From NCBI GenBank assembly GCA_963732355.1, contig CAVSZD010000003.1, positions 124,001 through 188,000 on the forward strand: a stretch of 64,000 nt of DNA, in the 5' to 3' direction. Both the position numbers and the translations under genes were made by a program. The DNA is from JADKAV01 sp963732355. GTDB lineage: Bacteria > Actinomycetota > Actinomycetes > S36-B12 > UBA10799. The notes under the pieces are model-generated. The model saw only the letters and a program-made list of their open reading frames with translations. It did not search any database and was not told the DNA's origin. Position 1 is the stretch's first letter; each line of letters starts with the position of its first letter. Below are positions 51,827 through 61,769 of this stretch, in pieces.

Positions 51827-52166
51827 CGCTGGCACCAGTGTGAGGGCGCTTCCACGAGTCCTGACTGTGCTGGTCGGGCTGGCGGTCGTCCTGGTCCTGG
51901 GGCCTTGGGGGCTACTCGCATGGAGTATCGCGGCGCTGCTGGTGCGCAGGTTGAACCTGCCAGTCGTCGCTTTCACTGCGGTGACCGTGGCGGTGTTGTT
52001 GTCGGCGGTTGCCGGTGTCAGGCCCGGGCCCGTGGTGGTTGTTCTGCAGGGATGTGCTCTGGCGACGGCTCTGGCGGCGCTTGCGTGGGCGGCTCGGGGT
52101 GACGGGACCAAGGCCAGCGCAAACGGCGTGACGAGTGGGAGTAGCGCTGCGCCGGACGTTCGATGA
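51819..52166 (+). CDS. small membrane protein, unknown
   Basis: 115 residues from GTG 51819, overlapping the end of the AftD-like gene by 8 bases. Three membrane segments (VLTVLVGLAVVLVLGPWGLL, NLPVVAFTAVTVAVLLSAVA, VVVLQGCALATALAALAWAA) and a short polar tail. Its last 149 bases overlap the convergent acyltransferase gene, so one of the two 3' ends may be misread. Confidence 0.6.
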   Translation: MASAGTSVRALPRVLTVLVGLAVVLVLGPWGLLAWSIAALLVRRLNLPVVAFTAVTVAVLLSAVAGVRPGPVVVVLQGCALATALAALAWAARGDGTKASANGVTSGSSAAPDVR

Positions 52167-53319
52167 GCACGTAACTCACGTGCGCGAAGCCGACTGTGCC
52201 CAGCACGGTGATGGGCCACAGCAACCAGAACCAGCCGCTGAAGCCCGGGATGCCGAAGACGTAGGAAGCGCTTTCCAGTACGAACAAGTGCCACAAGAAG
52301 ATGCCGTACGAGATGGTTCCGAGATACGCCATCAACGGTGAGGCGAGGAACTTGCGCCAAGTGCCCCAACCGTCTGTACCCAGGAACCCGGGCAGCATGA
52401 AGGCCACGGCTGCGAACAGGTACAGGTAGTGGCGCATGAACGCCTGTGACGCCGACCCCTCCCCGAACGTGTACGGCCCGGCCAGCGGGGTGGTTGCGAG
52501 CAGGAAGAAGCCCGCCGCTACCACCAGGCAGGTTCCCACGTCGTCGGCCAGCCTGTTGACGGTAAGCATCCAGGCCGGCGGGTCGGGCAGTTGCAGCCTG
52601 TTGTGGACCACGGCGAAGAACATCCCGGCCGCGAACCAGTCCATGAACGCTGGAAGCCACATGTTCACCACCCCGAGGTCATGCAATGGGGACAGCGTGC
52701 GCAGGAGTAGCCACACGAAGGCCACGCCCACGCAGGTTCCCAGCAGCCAAAGCTGCCTGCGCACACTTGCGTCTACGTCGCCGCGATGGCGCCGCCCCAC
52801 CCACCACGCGAGCATGGGCAGCACCAAGTAGAACGAGAGCTCGCTGGCCAACGACCAGGTCTGCGTGAGCCCGTTGATGAGCAACTCGGGGTAGTAGATC
52901 TGCGTCAGCGTCAAATGCGAGAACCAGTGTTTGGGAAGCACCTCGATCCCGGGCATCACGGCGAGTACCACCACGACCAGCAGTAGGTAGGCGGGCAGGA
53001 TGCGCCACAGGCGACGACGGAAGTAGGTGCGGGTGGCGGGCCATTTCGTGTTGCGCATGGCGGCCTGTGACCACGGCCGGAAGAGCAGGAATCCCGAAAG
53101 AAGGAAGAAGATCGTGACCCCGATGTCCAACCGCGAGAAGGCGTGCCCCCAAGCCGTAACGACCACAACGCCACTGAAGTAGGCGACGTGGGTCGTGACC
53201 ACGACGAGGGCGGCGATCGCGCGGTAGCCGTCGAGTGTGCTGAAGCGGTGAGGGACCACTGTCTCGATGCGGAAGAAGCGTTTCAGCGCGTTCCGCCGCT
53301 CGGCAAGGCCCATGGTCAC
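52018..53319 (-). CDS. acyltransferase 3 family membrane protein (OafA/YrhL-like)
   Basis: 433 residues. Begins FSTLDGYRAIAALVVVTTHV with the catalytic-type His, then FFLLSGFLLFRPW, and about ten membrane segments. Transfers acyl groups to surface sugars. The C-terminal ~35 residues are Pro-rich. GTG 53319 and ATG 53313 are both possible starts. Position next to a DUF3068 gene recalls Rv0228 of mycobacteria. Confidence 0.9.
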   Translation of the reverse strand: MTMGLAERRNALKRFFRIETVVPHRFSTLDGYRAIAALVVVTTHVAYFSGVVVVTAWGHAFSRLDIGVTIFFLLSGFLLFRPWSQAAMRNTKWPATRTYFRRRLWRILPAYLLLVVVVLAVMPGIEVLPKHWFSHLTLTQIYYPELLINGLTQTWSLASELSFYLVLPMLAWWVGRRHRGDVDASVRRQLWLLGTCVGVAFVWLLLRTLSPLHDLGVVNMWLPAFMDWFAAGMFFAVVHNRLQLPDPPAWMLTVNRLADDVGTCLVVAAGFFLLATTPLAGPYTFGEGSASQAFMRHYLYLFAAVAFMLPGFLGTDGWGTWRKFLASPLMAYLGTISYGIFLWHLFVLESASYVFGIPGFSGWFWLLWPITVLGTVGFAHVSYVLIERPAQRYSHSSRRLRWPWSRHPEPPTQAPPEPSPEHIPAEQPPRARA

Positions 53320-53425
53320 CAGCCAAGGCTACTTCTTAAGGGCGTGTCTTCCCATCATGCTGCGAAACACTTCTTTGATCCGATAGCGTTCCGTTTGCTG
53401 ATGGTCAGCCAACGATGGAGGCGTA

Positions 53426-54496
53426 ATGAAGCGAGTGGTGGGACTCATCCTGCTGGCGCTCGGTGTGATGTTGCTGGTGCTAGCTCCTTTGCTGAAGTTT
53501 TATGTATTGCCCAGCGCAGCAAAAACCCCGACCGACCAGTACACCGAATCGACAGCGGACGTGACATTCCGCCAGCTGTTGGTCCCGGAGAAGGTGGCGG
53601 CCGGCGACGCGGATCCGTACGCCAGGGATGTGGCCGCAACCCAGTACATCTTCGTTCGCGGAGACGTGCCGGCAGCCGAGCAGCCCGAGGCCAAGTCCGA
53701 GGATCTTGCGGTCTTCGACTACTTCATGCGCGTCAACAACAACGACACCGGTGAACTGATCACCGCGTCCACTGCTCGTTACCCGTTCGACCGGGTCTCC
53801 TCGGAACTGGCCAACTGCTGTGGTGCCAGCGTCGATGACGAGCCCGTCGACATGACCGGAAGCGTCTTGCCGATCAAGTGGGCGTTCGATCTGCAGCAGA
53901 CTGACTACCAGATCTTCAACTCCTCGATCAAGGGTCCGACCACATGGTCGTTCCAGGGTGAGGAGAACGTGTTCGGGATCAACACCTACGTGTACACAAA
54001 CGAGGTGATCCCGACCGAGGTGGGAACCCTTGAGGTCCCGACCTCGGCCGTCCCCGGCGAGAAGAAGAACGCTGAGGGCAACACGATCCTCGACGAGATG
54101 TACTCCTCGAAGAGCACCTACTGGATGGACCCGGTCACCGGTCAGATCGTCAAGGGCGAGTCCAGTGAGTTCACGACCTATGACCTCGATGGCGAGCAGA
54201 AACTCGTCAAGGCCGACTACACCGGTGTCAGCGGCAATCAGGAGAGCGCCGACGACATCGCCGAGTTGGCGGGTCTGGTGACCTTGATCGGGACGACTCT
54301 TCCGCTCGTGTTCGGTGTCCTGGGGATCGTCTTGATCGTGATCGGCCTGCTTCTGCTGCGCGGCGGCAAGAAGGAGACTGGTTCCACGGGTGCGCGACGA
54401 GGATCTCGTCCCGGCCGGGGGAGGCGGATCGGCATCCGACACCGCAACCCAGGTGCTGAACGACACGAAGAAGCCCGACACCACCTGATCGGGTAA
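53426..54496 (+). CDS. DUF3068 membrane protein, C-terminus probably frameshifted
   Basis: Starts ATG 53426. N-terminal helix (GLILLALGVMLLVLAPLLKF), a large outer domain with Cys pair (ELANCCGA), and a C-terminal helix (LPLVFGVLGIVLIVIGLLLL). This is the DUF3068 layout. The frame given ends in an Arg/Gly-rich stretch of out-of-frame look; one base over would read VRDEDLVPAGGGGSASDTAT and then VLNDTKKPDTT, with TGA at 54486-54488. A one-base insertion near 54390 is therefore likely. Confidence 0.82.
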   Translation: MKRVVGLILLALGVMLLVLAPLLKFYVLPSAAKTPTDQYTESTADVTFRQLLVPEKVAAGDADPYARDVAATQYIFVRGDVPAAEQPEAKSEDLAVFDYFMRVNNNDTGELITASTARYPFDRVSSELANCCGASVDDEPVDMTGSVLPIKWAFDLQQTDYQIFNSSIKGPTTWSFQGEENVFGINTYVYTNEVIPTEVGTLEVPTSAVPGEKKNAEGNTILDEMYSSKSTYWMDPVTGQIVKGESSEFTTYDLDGEQKLVKADYTGVSGNQESADDIAELAGLVTLIGTTLPLVFGVLGIVLIVIGLLLLRGGKKETGSTGARRGSRPGRGRRIGIRHRNPGAERHEEARHHLIG

Positions 54497-54507
54497 CCAT
54501 CAGCAGC

Positions 54508-54541
54508 AGGGGCGGTCCCACCGATCGGTGGGACCGCCCCT
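54508..54541. terminator. terminator hairpin after the DUF3068 gene
   Basis: Perfect 15-bp stem: 54508-54522 (AGGGGCGGTCCCACC) with 54527-54541, loop GATC. Followed by TCGC rather than a T run. Confidence 0.9.
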
Positions 54542-54551
54542 TCGCTATGCT

Positions 54552-54633
54552 TGTCAAGGGCGTTTGCCCTGACAGTGTCGTGCCGTGAAACCCGGACCTA
54601 GGGGTTTCATGCAGCGGTTCGGCACCGAGACAC
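54552..54633 (+). ncRNA. structured 5' leader of rpsA (candidate cis-regulatory RNA)
   Basis: Three stems can form. TGTCA(A)GGGC 54552-54561 pairs with GCCCTGACA 54566-54574. GTGTC-GTGCCG 54575-54585 pairs with CGGCAC 54620-54625 and GACAC 54629-54633. Inside the second lies TGAAACCC 54586-54593 with GGGTTTCA 54602-54609. The rpsA ATG is 29 bases downstream. S1 represses its own mRNA through a leader fold in E. coli, so a similar role is plausible here. Confidence 0.55.
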
Positions 54634-54661
54634 CTACTAACAGACCGGCTATCACCACTTC

Positions 54662-56134
54662 ATGACTGACAACCCCGACCTCACCGCAGTACCCACTTCC
54701 TCTTCGGCCCGTCAAGTGGCCGTCAACGACATCGGCGACACCGAGGCCCTTCTGGCCGCCATCGATGAGACGATCAAGGACTTCAACGATGGCGACATCG
54801 TCGAGGGCGTCATCGTCAAAGTCGACCGCGACGAGGTTCTCCTGGACATCGGCTACAAGACCGAGGGTGTCATCCCAGCCCGTGAGCTGAGCATCAAGCA
54901 CGATGTCGACCCGTCCCAGGTCGTGGAGGTTGGTGACCGCGTCGAGGCGCTCGTCCTTCAGAAGGAGGACAAGGACGGCCGTCTGATGCTGTCCAAGAAG
55001 CGCGCCCAGTACGAGCGCGCATGGGGCGACATCGAGAAGGTCAAGGAAGCCGACGGCGTTGTGACCGGAACGGTAATCGAGGTCGTCAAGGGCGGCCTGA
55101 TCGTCGACATCGGGCTTCGGGGCTTCCTGCCCGCATCTCTGGTGGACATGCGCCGGGTGCGCGATCTCCAGCCGTTCGTGGGCCAGGAACTCGAGGCCAA
55201 GATCATCGAACTGGACAAGAACCGCAACAATGTGGTTCTGTCCCGTCGCGCGTTCCTCGAGCAGACGCAGTCGGTCGTTCGCACAGGCTTCCTCAACCAG
55301 TTGCAGAAGGGACAGGTGCGCACCGGTGTGGTGTCCAGCATTGTCAACTTCGGTGCCTTCGTGGATCTGGGCGGTGTGGACGGTCTCGTGCACGTCTCCG
55401 AGCTGAGCTGGAAGCACATCGACCACCCGCAGGAGGTCGTCGAGGTCGGCCAGGAGGTCACCGTCGAGGTGCTCGACGTGGACATGGATCGCGAGCGGGT
55501 CTCGCTGTCGCTCAAGGCGACCCAAGAGGATCCGTGGCAGCACTTCGCGCGCACCCACGCGATCGGCCAGGTTGTGCCCGGCCGGGTCACGAAGTTGGTG
55601 CCGTTCGGCGCGTTCGTCCGGGTGGCCGAGGGTATTGAGGGCCTGGTGCACATCTCCGAGCTGGCTGAGCGCCACGTGGAGATCCCCGAGCAGATCGTCC
55701 AGGTCGGCGACGAGATCTTCGTGAAGGTCATCGACATCGACCTCGAGCGCCGGCGCATCAGCCTTTCGCTGAAGCAGGCCAACGAGGACGCCGGTGCTGA
55801 GACCACCGACGAGTTCGATCCCTACCTGTACGGCATGCCCGCCTCGTACGACGAGAACGGCGCGTACATCGGTCCCGAGGGATTCGACCCCGTCAGCGGT
55901 GAGTGGAAGGTCGGCTTCGAAGACCAGCGCACCGAGTGGGAGCAGCAGTACCAGGAGGCCTACGCACGCTGGCAGCAGCACAAGGAGCAGATCTCGGAGG
56001 CCAAGAAGGCCGACGAAGAGGCTGAGGCCGGTGGCGACTACACCGCCTCAGCAGTCGAGCCGTCCGGCTCACTGGACGAGGACGCCAACGAGGCCCTTGC
56101 CGCGCTACGGGAGAAGCTGCAGAGCGAGAGCTGA
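54662..56134 (+). CDS. rpsA: 30S ribosomal protein S1
   Basis: 490 residues with four S1 RNA-binding domains (GDIVEGVIVKVDRDEVLLDI, GVVTGTVIEVVKGGLIVDIG, GVVSSIVNFGAFVDLGGVDG, GRVTKLVPFGAFVRVAEGIE) and an acidic coiled C-terminal tail. Four domains is the usual actinobacterial form, against six in E. coli. Flanked by terminators on both sides, so it is a single-gene unit. Confidence 0.97.
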   Translation: MTDNPDLTAVPTSSSARQVAVNDIGDTEALLAAIDETIKDFNDGDIVEGVIVKVDRDEVLLDIGYKTEGVIPARELSIKHDVDPSQVVEVGDRVEALVLQKEDKDGRLMLSKKRAQYERAWGDIEKVKEADGVVTGTVIEVVKGGLIVDIGLRGFLPASLVDMRRVRDLQPFVGQELEAKIIELDKNRNNVVLSRRAFLEQTQSVVRTGFLNQLQKGQVRTGVVSSIVNFGAFVDLGGVDGLVHVSELSWKHIDHPQEVVEVGQEVTVEVLDVDMDRERVSLSLKATQEDPWQHFARTHAIGQVVPGRVTKLVPFGAFVRVAEGIEGLVHISELAERHVEIPEQIVQVGDEIFVKVIDIDLERRRISLSLKQANEDAGAETTDEFDPYLYGMPASYDENGAYIGPEGFDPVSGEWKVGFEDQRTEWEQQYQEAYARWQQHKEQISEAKKADEEAEAGGDYTASAVEPSGSLDEDANEALAALREKLQSES

Positions 56135-56150
56135 GTTAGTCACCCGCAGC

Positions 56151-56186
56151 AAGGGCGCCCGCCGACCACATTCGGCGGGCGCCCTT
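56151..56186 (+). terminator. terminator hairpin after rpsA
   Basis: AAGGGCGCCCGCCGA 56151-56165 pairs perfectly with TCGGCGGGCGCCCTT 56172-56186, loop CCACAT. Confidence 0.92.
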
Positions 56187-56200
56187 ACCCATATGCAATA

Positions 56201-58062
56201 GTGTCCCCGATGGAGCTGCTGTCGGTCAGGATACGTCTCGGCCGTCGGTCATTGAGGTTGGCAGGGCCTCCCGTATCGCCGGTCTCGATGGTTTGCGCGC
56301 AGTGGCCGTCCTTGCCGTGATGCTGTTCCACACGGCGGGATCGCCGTTGCCGGTGGCTTCCTCGGTGTGGACGTGTTCTTCGTGCTCAGCGGGTTCCTTA
56401 TCGCTGGCATTTTGCTGAAGGAGCTCCGAGGCAGCGGCCGCATCGCGCTTGGCAACTTCTGGTTGAGACGGGCGAGGCGTCTTGCGCCGGCTCTGTTGCT
56501 GCTACTGGTGGCTGTATGTCTCGCGCGCCTAGCGGTGGTGCATCCCGATGTCACCACCTGGCGTTCCGACATCCTCGCGGCTCTCACCTATACGACAAAC
56601 TGGTTCCAGATCTCAGCCGGTGGCGACTACTTCGCGCAGTTCGGCCAGCCCCAGCCTCTGATGCACACCTGGTCGCTGGCGATAGAGGAGCAGTTCTACT
56701 TGATGTTCGCGGTCCTCATGGCTGTGTTGCTCAGGCGCGCGGTTTCACGGACTGTTCTCGTCGTGTTCGTCAGTCTAATCGCGGCCTCCGCGAGCTGGAT
56801 GGCGTGGCTGTCATTCAGTGACCCGGTGTGGGCCTACTACGGCACGGGAACCCGGGTCCAGGCGTTGCTCGTAGGCGCAGTCCTTGCAGTGCTGGTCGAG
56901 CGCCGACAGCCGGGGGGTGCCGGGCACGCGGCCAAGGTGGGATACGCAGGGACCGCGGTTCTGGTGGCAGCGTTCCTTGTCCCGATCTTGTCCGCAGTGA
57001 TGTTTCGCGGCGGGTTCCTCGTGGTGGCACTAGCCACTGCGGCCCTCATCTGGGGGATCCTCGCAGGTGGCCGGCTGGCAACTGCGCTGTCGTGGACACC
57101 ATTGGTTGCACTCGGGACGATCTCCTACGGCGTCTACTTGTGGCACTGGCCCGTCTTTCTATTGCTGGGCACGGACCAGGCGTCGAGCTCAGCGGTGGAA
57201 CGCGCATGGGCGTTCGTTCTGACTCTAGGTTTGGCCACATTCTCTTACCTGGCTCTTGAAGGGCCAGTGAGGCGCGGGAGATTCGCTGGCTTGAGGCCAG
57301 TCAGGCAGTGGGCGTCTTACGCGGTGGCGGCAATGGCGGTTGCCTTGTTAGCTCTCTTACCGGCACGTGTGGTGCCGTCAGATTCGCAGATCCTGGTGGC
57401 TGGCAGCGGAACAGCTGCCTCAGCGATTGTTCGTTGGAGGCGACTCAACAATGCTACGCCTTGTCGGATACTTCCCGAAGGATCGTTACCCCGAAATCCA
57501 GGCCCAGGGTCCAGTTACCGTTGGCTGCGGCATTGTGGATGTCCCTTACACCCGCAAAGGTGTTGTGCAGGCACCTGACAAGTGTGTTGGGTGGCAGGCT
57601 CGCTGGGCGGAGAAGTTCGACGAGTTGGATCCTGAAGTTGCCGTCATTGGTAGCGCCGTGTGGGATTCTTTCGACAGATACGTTGACAATCAGAACTACC
57701 CGCCTGGAACTCCCCAGTTTGACCAACCCTTCAGCGCAGCGTTCGCCGAGGCCATCGCACTCGCTGGAGGAGACGGCCAGATCCCGGTATATGTCATGGG
57801 GCAGCCGTGCTTGAACGGAGACGTGGACACCTTGCTGAATGATCCAGAGCGTTCCGCGAAGATCGACGTTCTGGTACGGACGGCGGTGAACTCAGCGCCT
57901 AATGCGCACTACATGGACACTCGTGCCCTTACCTGTACGGCTGACGGGACGGCCGTCGACGCCGATGCGCGTCAACCCCTGCGCGAGGACGGGGTCCATT
58001 GGGGGCAGCACGGATCCGAGGTGGTGTGGTCGACGCTCTTCCGCCAGCTGGCCAAGGCTTGA
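56201..58062 (+). pseudogene. acyltransferase 3 with C-terminal SGNH domain, frameshifted
   Basis: An O-acetyltransferase of the OafA type. Pieces in order: IAGLDGLRAVAVLAVMLFHT (near 56275), then after a shift near 56347 GGFLGVDVFFVLSGFLIAG and ten membrane segments, then after a shift near 57415 the SGNH hydrolase domain (RLFVGGDSTMLRLVGYF, with the late DGVHW motif). The N-terminal frame also lacks a good start codon; GTG 56201 or ATG 56210 lie in a third frame. At least three frame changes; either damaged or badly sequenced. Confidence 0.75.
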
Positions 58063-58143
58063 GTGGCGCGTCTTTGCGCCGCCCCCGTGGTAACTTGGTG
58101 AAAACTAGTCCATGTCGACCGGCTCCTTGGGGGGAAGAGAACT

Positions 58144-58353
58144 ATGCTTCCTGCACTGATTGGATACATCGACGTAGGTACCGGGTCGTACCTGCTCACG
58201 GCTATCGCCGGGGGGTTCGCGACGCTTTGGTTCTTTCTACGGGCCAAGATCGACAGCTTGTTCGGTCGCAAGCCCACGGAGAACCTCGACTCGCAGGAGG
58301 CTCTCTCTGCGTCAGACACGGCCGAGGCGGCTGCTGAGTTGAAGCAAGAGTGA
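58144..58353 (+). CDS. small membrane protein, unknown
   Basis: 69 residues from ATG 58144. Short start MLPALIGYIDVGTGSYLL, one membrane helix (TAIAGGFATLWFFLRA) and an acidic Ala/Glu-rich tail. Such small proteins often precede methyltransferase or sulfatase genes in actinobacterial surface clusters. Its stop overlaps the next start (GTGA). Confidence 0.65.
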   Translation: MLPALIGYIDVGTGSYLLTAIAGGFATLWFFLRAKIDSLFGRKPTENLDSQEALSASDTAEAAAELKQE

Positions 58354-59789
58354 GCGGCGGCTCCGCCAGCTATCGCGACCCTGAGAACGCCGCCGTCGTT
58401 GTTGGAGACCGTTGGTATCGGGTTGCCGCCCCAGAATCGGCCGCGGCGTTGATCCATCTGCGGGAATCGGGCGTCTACGAAAGTCTTGTCGGGCAAGGGG
58501 CGCTCCTCGGGTACGAATTAGCTGGTCTCGAGGACGAACCGTTCGTGCTCGAGCGATACCGAGAGGCGACCGGTAGGCAGTTGGCGGCAGGTTCGCGGGT
58601 CTTCGAGGTTGAGACGGTTGACTTGATCACGTACCCATGGGAGTGGCCCGACTATATGCTGCGAGCAGCGGGTGTTCTGACGCTGGATATTCGTGATCGT
58701 CTCCTGTCCGTGGGCCTAGAGCTCAAGGATGCATCGGCCTTCAACGTGCAGTTCCGCGGGATGAAGCCGGTGTTCATCGATCTGGGCTCGGTGGAGAGAT
58801 GGCGGCCCAACCCATCATGGAATCCTACGCGACAGTACGTGGAGCACTTCATCAACCCGTTGGCTGTGGGCTCAGGGCCGCATTTGACCGCCGCGGATGC
58901 ATGGGAGTTGTCACACCGTAAGGGCCTGCGCTCCGATGTTGCGCGATCGATCATGCCCGGTCGGCTACGAAAGCGCCCTTCGCTGTGGGTGCTGCAGACT
59001 TCTACGAAACCGGTGGCCGATCACGCGCCAATCGAGACGAAGTACGCATTGCAGGCACGGCAGAGCCCGGATCTCGCGCTGAAGGCGACGCGGTCCCTAA
59101 TGCGGCGACTGCGAAAGCAGACTCTGGCTGTGTCGACCGCCGATCACAGTACTACCTGGCGCGAATACGGTGATCGGGAACACTACGCCGAAGGTGATCT
59201 GGAACGGAAGATCGCGATGTCCATAGACTTCATAGTCTCGGGATCGCCGAACGCTCAAGTACTGGACATCGGAGGGAACGATGGCCTTGTCGCCTCGGGA
59301 CTCGTGGAGGGTTCTTCGGCGGATGTGATCGTTGTTGACCCAGACGGAGGTGCGCTAGACGCGCTGGGCAGGCGGGTGCTGGAGGCGCCCCTACTTGAGG
59401 GGCGGATCACACCTCTTTGCGCTGACCTTCTAAACCTAACCCCCGCCTCCGGACTCTTGGACAGGGAGTTCCTGGCATTCACGCAACGGATTCGGCCCTC
59501 GGCCGTCCTGTGTCAGGCGGTTCTCCATCACATCGTGATCACGCAGGGTGTGCCTATGAACTTAGCGGTACAGGCCCTCGCCAGGTTCGGTGCTCCGGTT
59601 CTCGTGGAATTCGCCACGGAGGACGACCCCAAGGTCGAGCTGCTAATCAGCCAGATCCCGAACTGGGCGGGTGACTACTCGACTCAAAGCCTGTTGGACT
59701 CCCTCGATGACAACTTCGAGAACGTCTCGGAAGTGGGCAGGACGTCGCAGCACCGGGTTGTGGTGACGACCGGGCGTCCGAGGGCCTGA
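58350..59789 (+). CDS. class I methyltransferase-like protein with long N-terminal domain
   Basis: 479 residues from GTG 58350. The first ~280 residues carry a conserved-looking region (DASAFNVQFRGMKPVFIDLG, resembling NDR-type nodulation/fused kinase-like domains), the last ~180 a SAM methyltransferase (VLDIGGNDGLVASGLVEG, VIVVDPDGGALDAL). Likely modifies a surface sugar. Fused layout noted; exact family uncertain. Confidence 0.7.
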   Translation: MSGGSASYRDPENAAVVVGDRWYRVAAPESAAALIHLRESGVYESLVGQGALLGYELAGLEDEPFVLERYREATGRQLAAGSRVFEVETVDLITYPWEWPDYMLRAAGVLTLDIRDRLLSVGLELKDASAFNVQFRGMKPVFIDLGSVERWRPNPSWNPTRQYVEHFINPLAVGSGPHLTAADAWELSHRKGLRSDVARSIMPGRLRKRPSLWVLQTSTKPVADHAPIETKYALQARQSPDLALKATRSLMRRLRKQTLAVSTADHSTTWREYGDREHYAEGDLERKIAMSIDFIVSGSPNAQVLDIGGNDGLVASGLVEGSSADVIVVDPDGGALDALGRRVLEAPLLEGRITPLCADLLNLTPASGLLDREFLAFTQRIRPSAVLCQAVLHHIVITQGVPMNLAVQALARFGAPVLVEFATEDDPKVELLISQIPNWAGDYSTQSLLDSLDDNFENVSEVGRTSQHRVVVTTGRPRA

Positions 59790-59791
59790 GG

Positions 59792-61763
59792 ATGAAAGCC
59801 AGTCTCCGCGGGTTAGCTGGGGAACGGGGGGTGTTGAGGCCCTTCGGGGTCTCTGCGTGGATTGCTTCGCTCATTCTGCTCACCCTGGTAGTTGCCACCA
59901 ATCAAGTCCTAGCCCGTGAGTCGTTCTTCTTCGTGGCGCATGGCACATCCCCACGCGTGCTCATACTGCTGTGGATTCTCCTGATCGGGAGCGTTCTGTT
60001 GGTCCTGACAGGCGTCTTCCTCGCTGTCCAGAGGTACGGGAGCCAACAGGCTTTCGATGCGATCGCGTCAGTCGTGACCCTGGTATTCGCGGTCTTTCTT
60101 CTGGGCAATGCCTTCGGTTGGCCCTTCGGGGTCGTGGGTGGTGTGGGATTCACCGCGATTGCCCGTCGCATCGACTTCGGCAGGGTCATGCTGGTCATCG
60201 CAGGTGTGGCAGCCATGCTGCCTCTGGTGGGCATCGACTCTGGTTCCACCAACCACTTTGCTGCGCGGGTTGTGGACCACCGCGAGAGTGAACGGCCCTC
60301 CGTTCTGTGGATTCTTCCCGACCGAGCTCAGTATCAGGTCTTCTTCAACACGGAGGGTGTTGTTCGTTCGGAGTACCCGCACTTGAGGGACCTACAGAAG
60401 ACGTCGACCACTTTCAGTCGCGCGTACTCCACTGCAAACGGCACTGAACTCTCCGTTCCATCCATGCTTAACGGAGTAGCCAAGATTCCGACGGACCCCA
60501 AAGAAAGAGAAATCCTGCAGCGCTCACCGGGTATTGCATCCTGGCTTTCGCCCGTGTACGACGTCTCTGTTGCTTCTGTGATTTTTCCCGATCTCTGCAC
60601 GGCGCTGGAATGTTCACAATCCAAGGTCGAGGGCTCCTCGTTCTTCAACGATTTCCGGGTCCTCGCCCTTGATGTCGTCGCGGTGGCAGGGAACACGCTA
60701 GCTCCGCATCTGGCGTCGAAGTTCCCGGACTTGGATGGCCGGTGGCGGGATTTCTGGGCCACGTCGAATGAGGCCGACGGCGGGGAAGAACCTCTGGACT
60801 GGGAGTCAACCATCGGCTCGGGTGCAAAGCCAGACTTTGTCCTTTGGCACTCCCTGGGGACGCACGATCCATACAACCGTGACTTTGAGGGCAAACCCAT
60901 CTTTGGCTTCCAGCTCCCAGAGGATGTCGGCACCTGGTCGAATCTGAACGGTTCGTCACCGTCGGACCGTGCGGAGCAGTTGTCCCGCAGGCTCTACCTC
61001 GCTGCCGCGGCGGACTTTGATCGCCAGTTGGGGGCTCTCGTGGAGCGCCTGAAGGCTAGCGGTGTGTTCGACGAGATGATGGTGATCCTGAACAGTGACC
61101 ACGGTAGGGCATTCACCCGTTCCGGCGACGGACGCATAGGGGATGATCAAGACATGGTCTGGAACGAAGTGGCGCATGTTCCTCTCATGGTTAAGCTGCC
61201 CGGTCAGAAGGCGTCCGAAATCGTGTCCGAACCTCGCACGACGGCTCAGATAGCCGCGACGATCCTCGAAGTGGCGGACGTCGTCGTACGTGGCGGTCCA
61301 ACCCTGGCGCCGACCCTTCAGACACCGCCGGCCGAAGGACCCTACTTCATGGTCGATCTGGGACTGGATGAACCGCAGTTGATGGAACTACCTGCATCTT
61401 TGCCGGCGGAGGACAACTGGCAGCAGTCGGATTCTGGATGCAGTTGCATCCGAGTTCCCGTTTGCCGTCACCGACGCGGAACTATCGCCGGGAAAGCCCA
61501 TAGAAGGCCAGTGGCAACGCTTTCAGCCGGGGACTGTGGATGTCGTGAGAGGGGAGTCCTCGGTGCAAGTTCTCTCCGTTCGGGACATCCCTTCAAGTTG
61601 TCCCGTACCTGAAAGTCGAGCGGTTGTCACACTAGGTGATGTGCTCGTCGCCCAGGTGGTTTGGGATGAGACGGTCCAGGCGCCTCCCGGCGCGACAAGG
61701 GGCTGGGCGGTGGCGCCAGCGGCAGATGCCGCCGACTACACCTTCTTGTGCCAGACAGGCTAA
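59792..61763 (+). pseudogene. sulfatase/phosphoglycerol-transferase-like membrane protein, one frameshift
   Basis: Five N-terminal membrane segments (SLILLTLVVATNQVLARESF, LLWILLIGSVLLVLTGVFLA) and an extracytoplasmic alkaline-phosphatase-superfamily domain: SVLWILPDRAQYQVFF, the Thr-type nucleophile region (TFSRAYSTANGTELSVPSML), VLWHSLGTHDPYN and LNSDHGRAFT for metal binding. The frame breaks near 61430; the C-terminus continues as SEFPFAVTDAELSPGKPIEG and ends AADYTFLCQTG at 61763. Dropping one base gives about 656 residues. Similar to enzymes that add phosphoglycerol or phosphoethanolamine to glycans. Confidence 0.7.
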
Positions 61764-61769
61764 CTAGGT

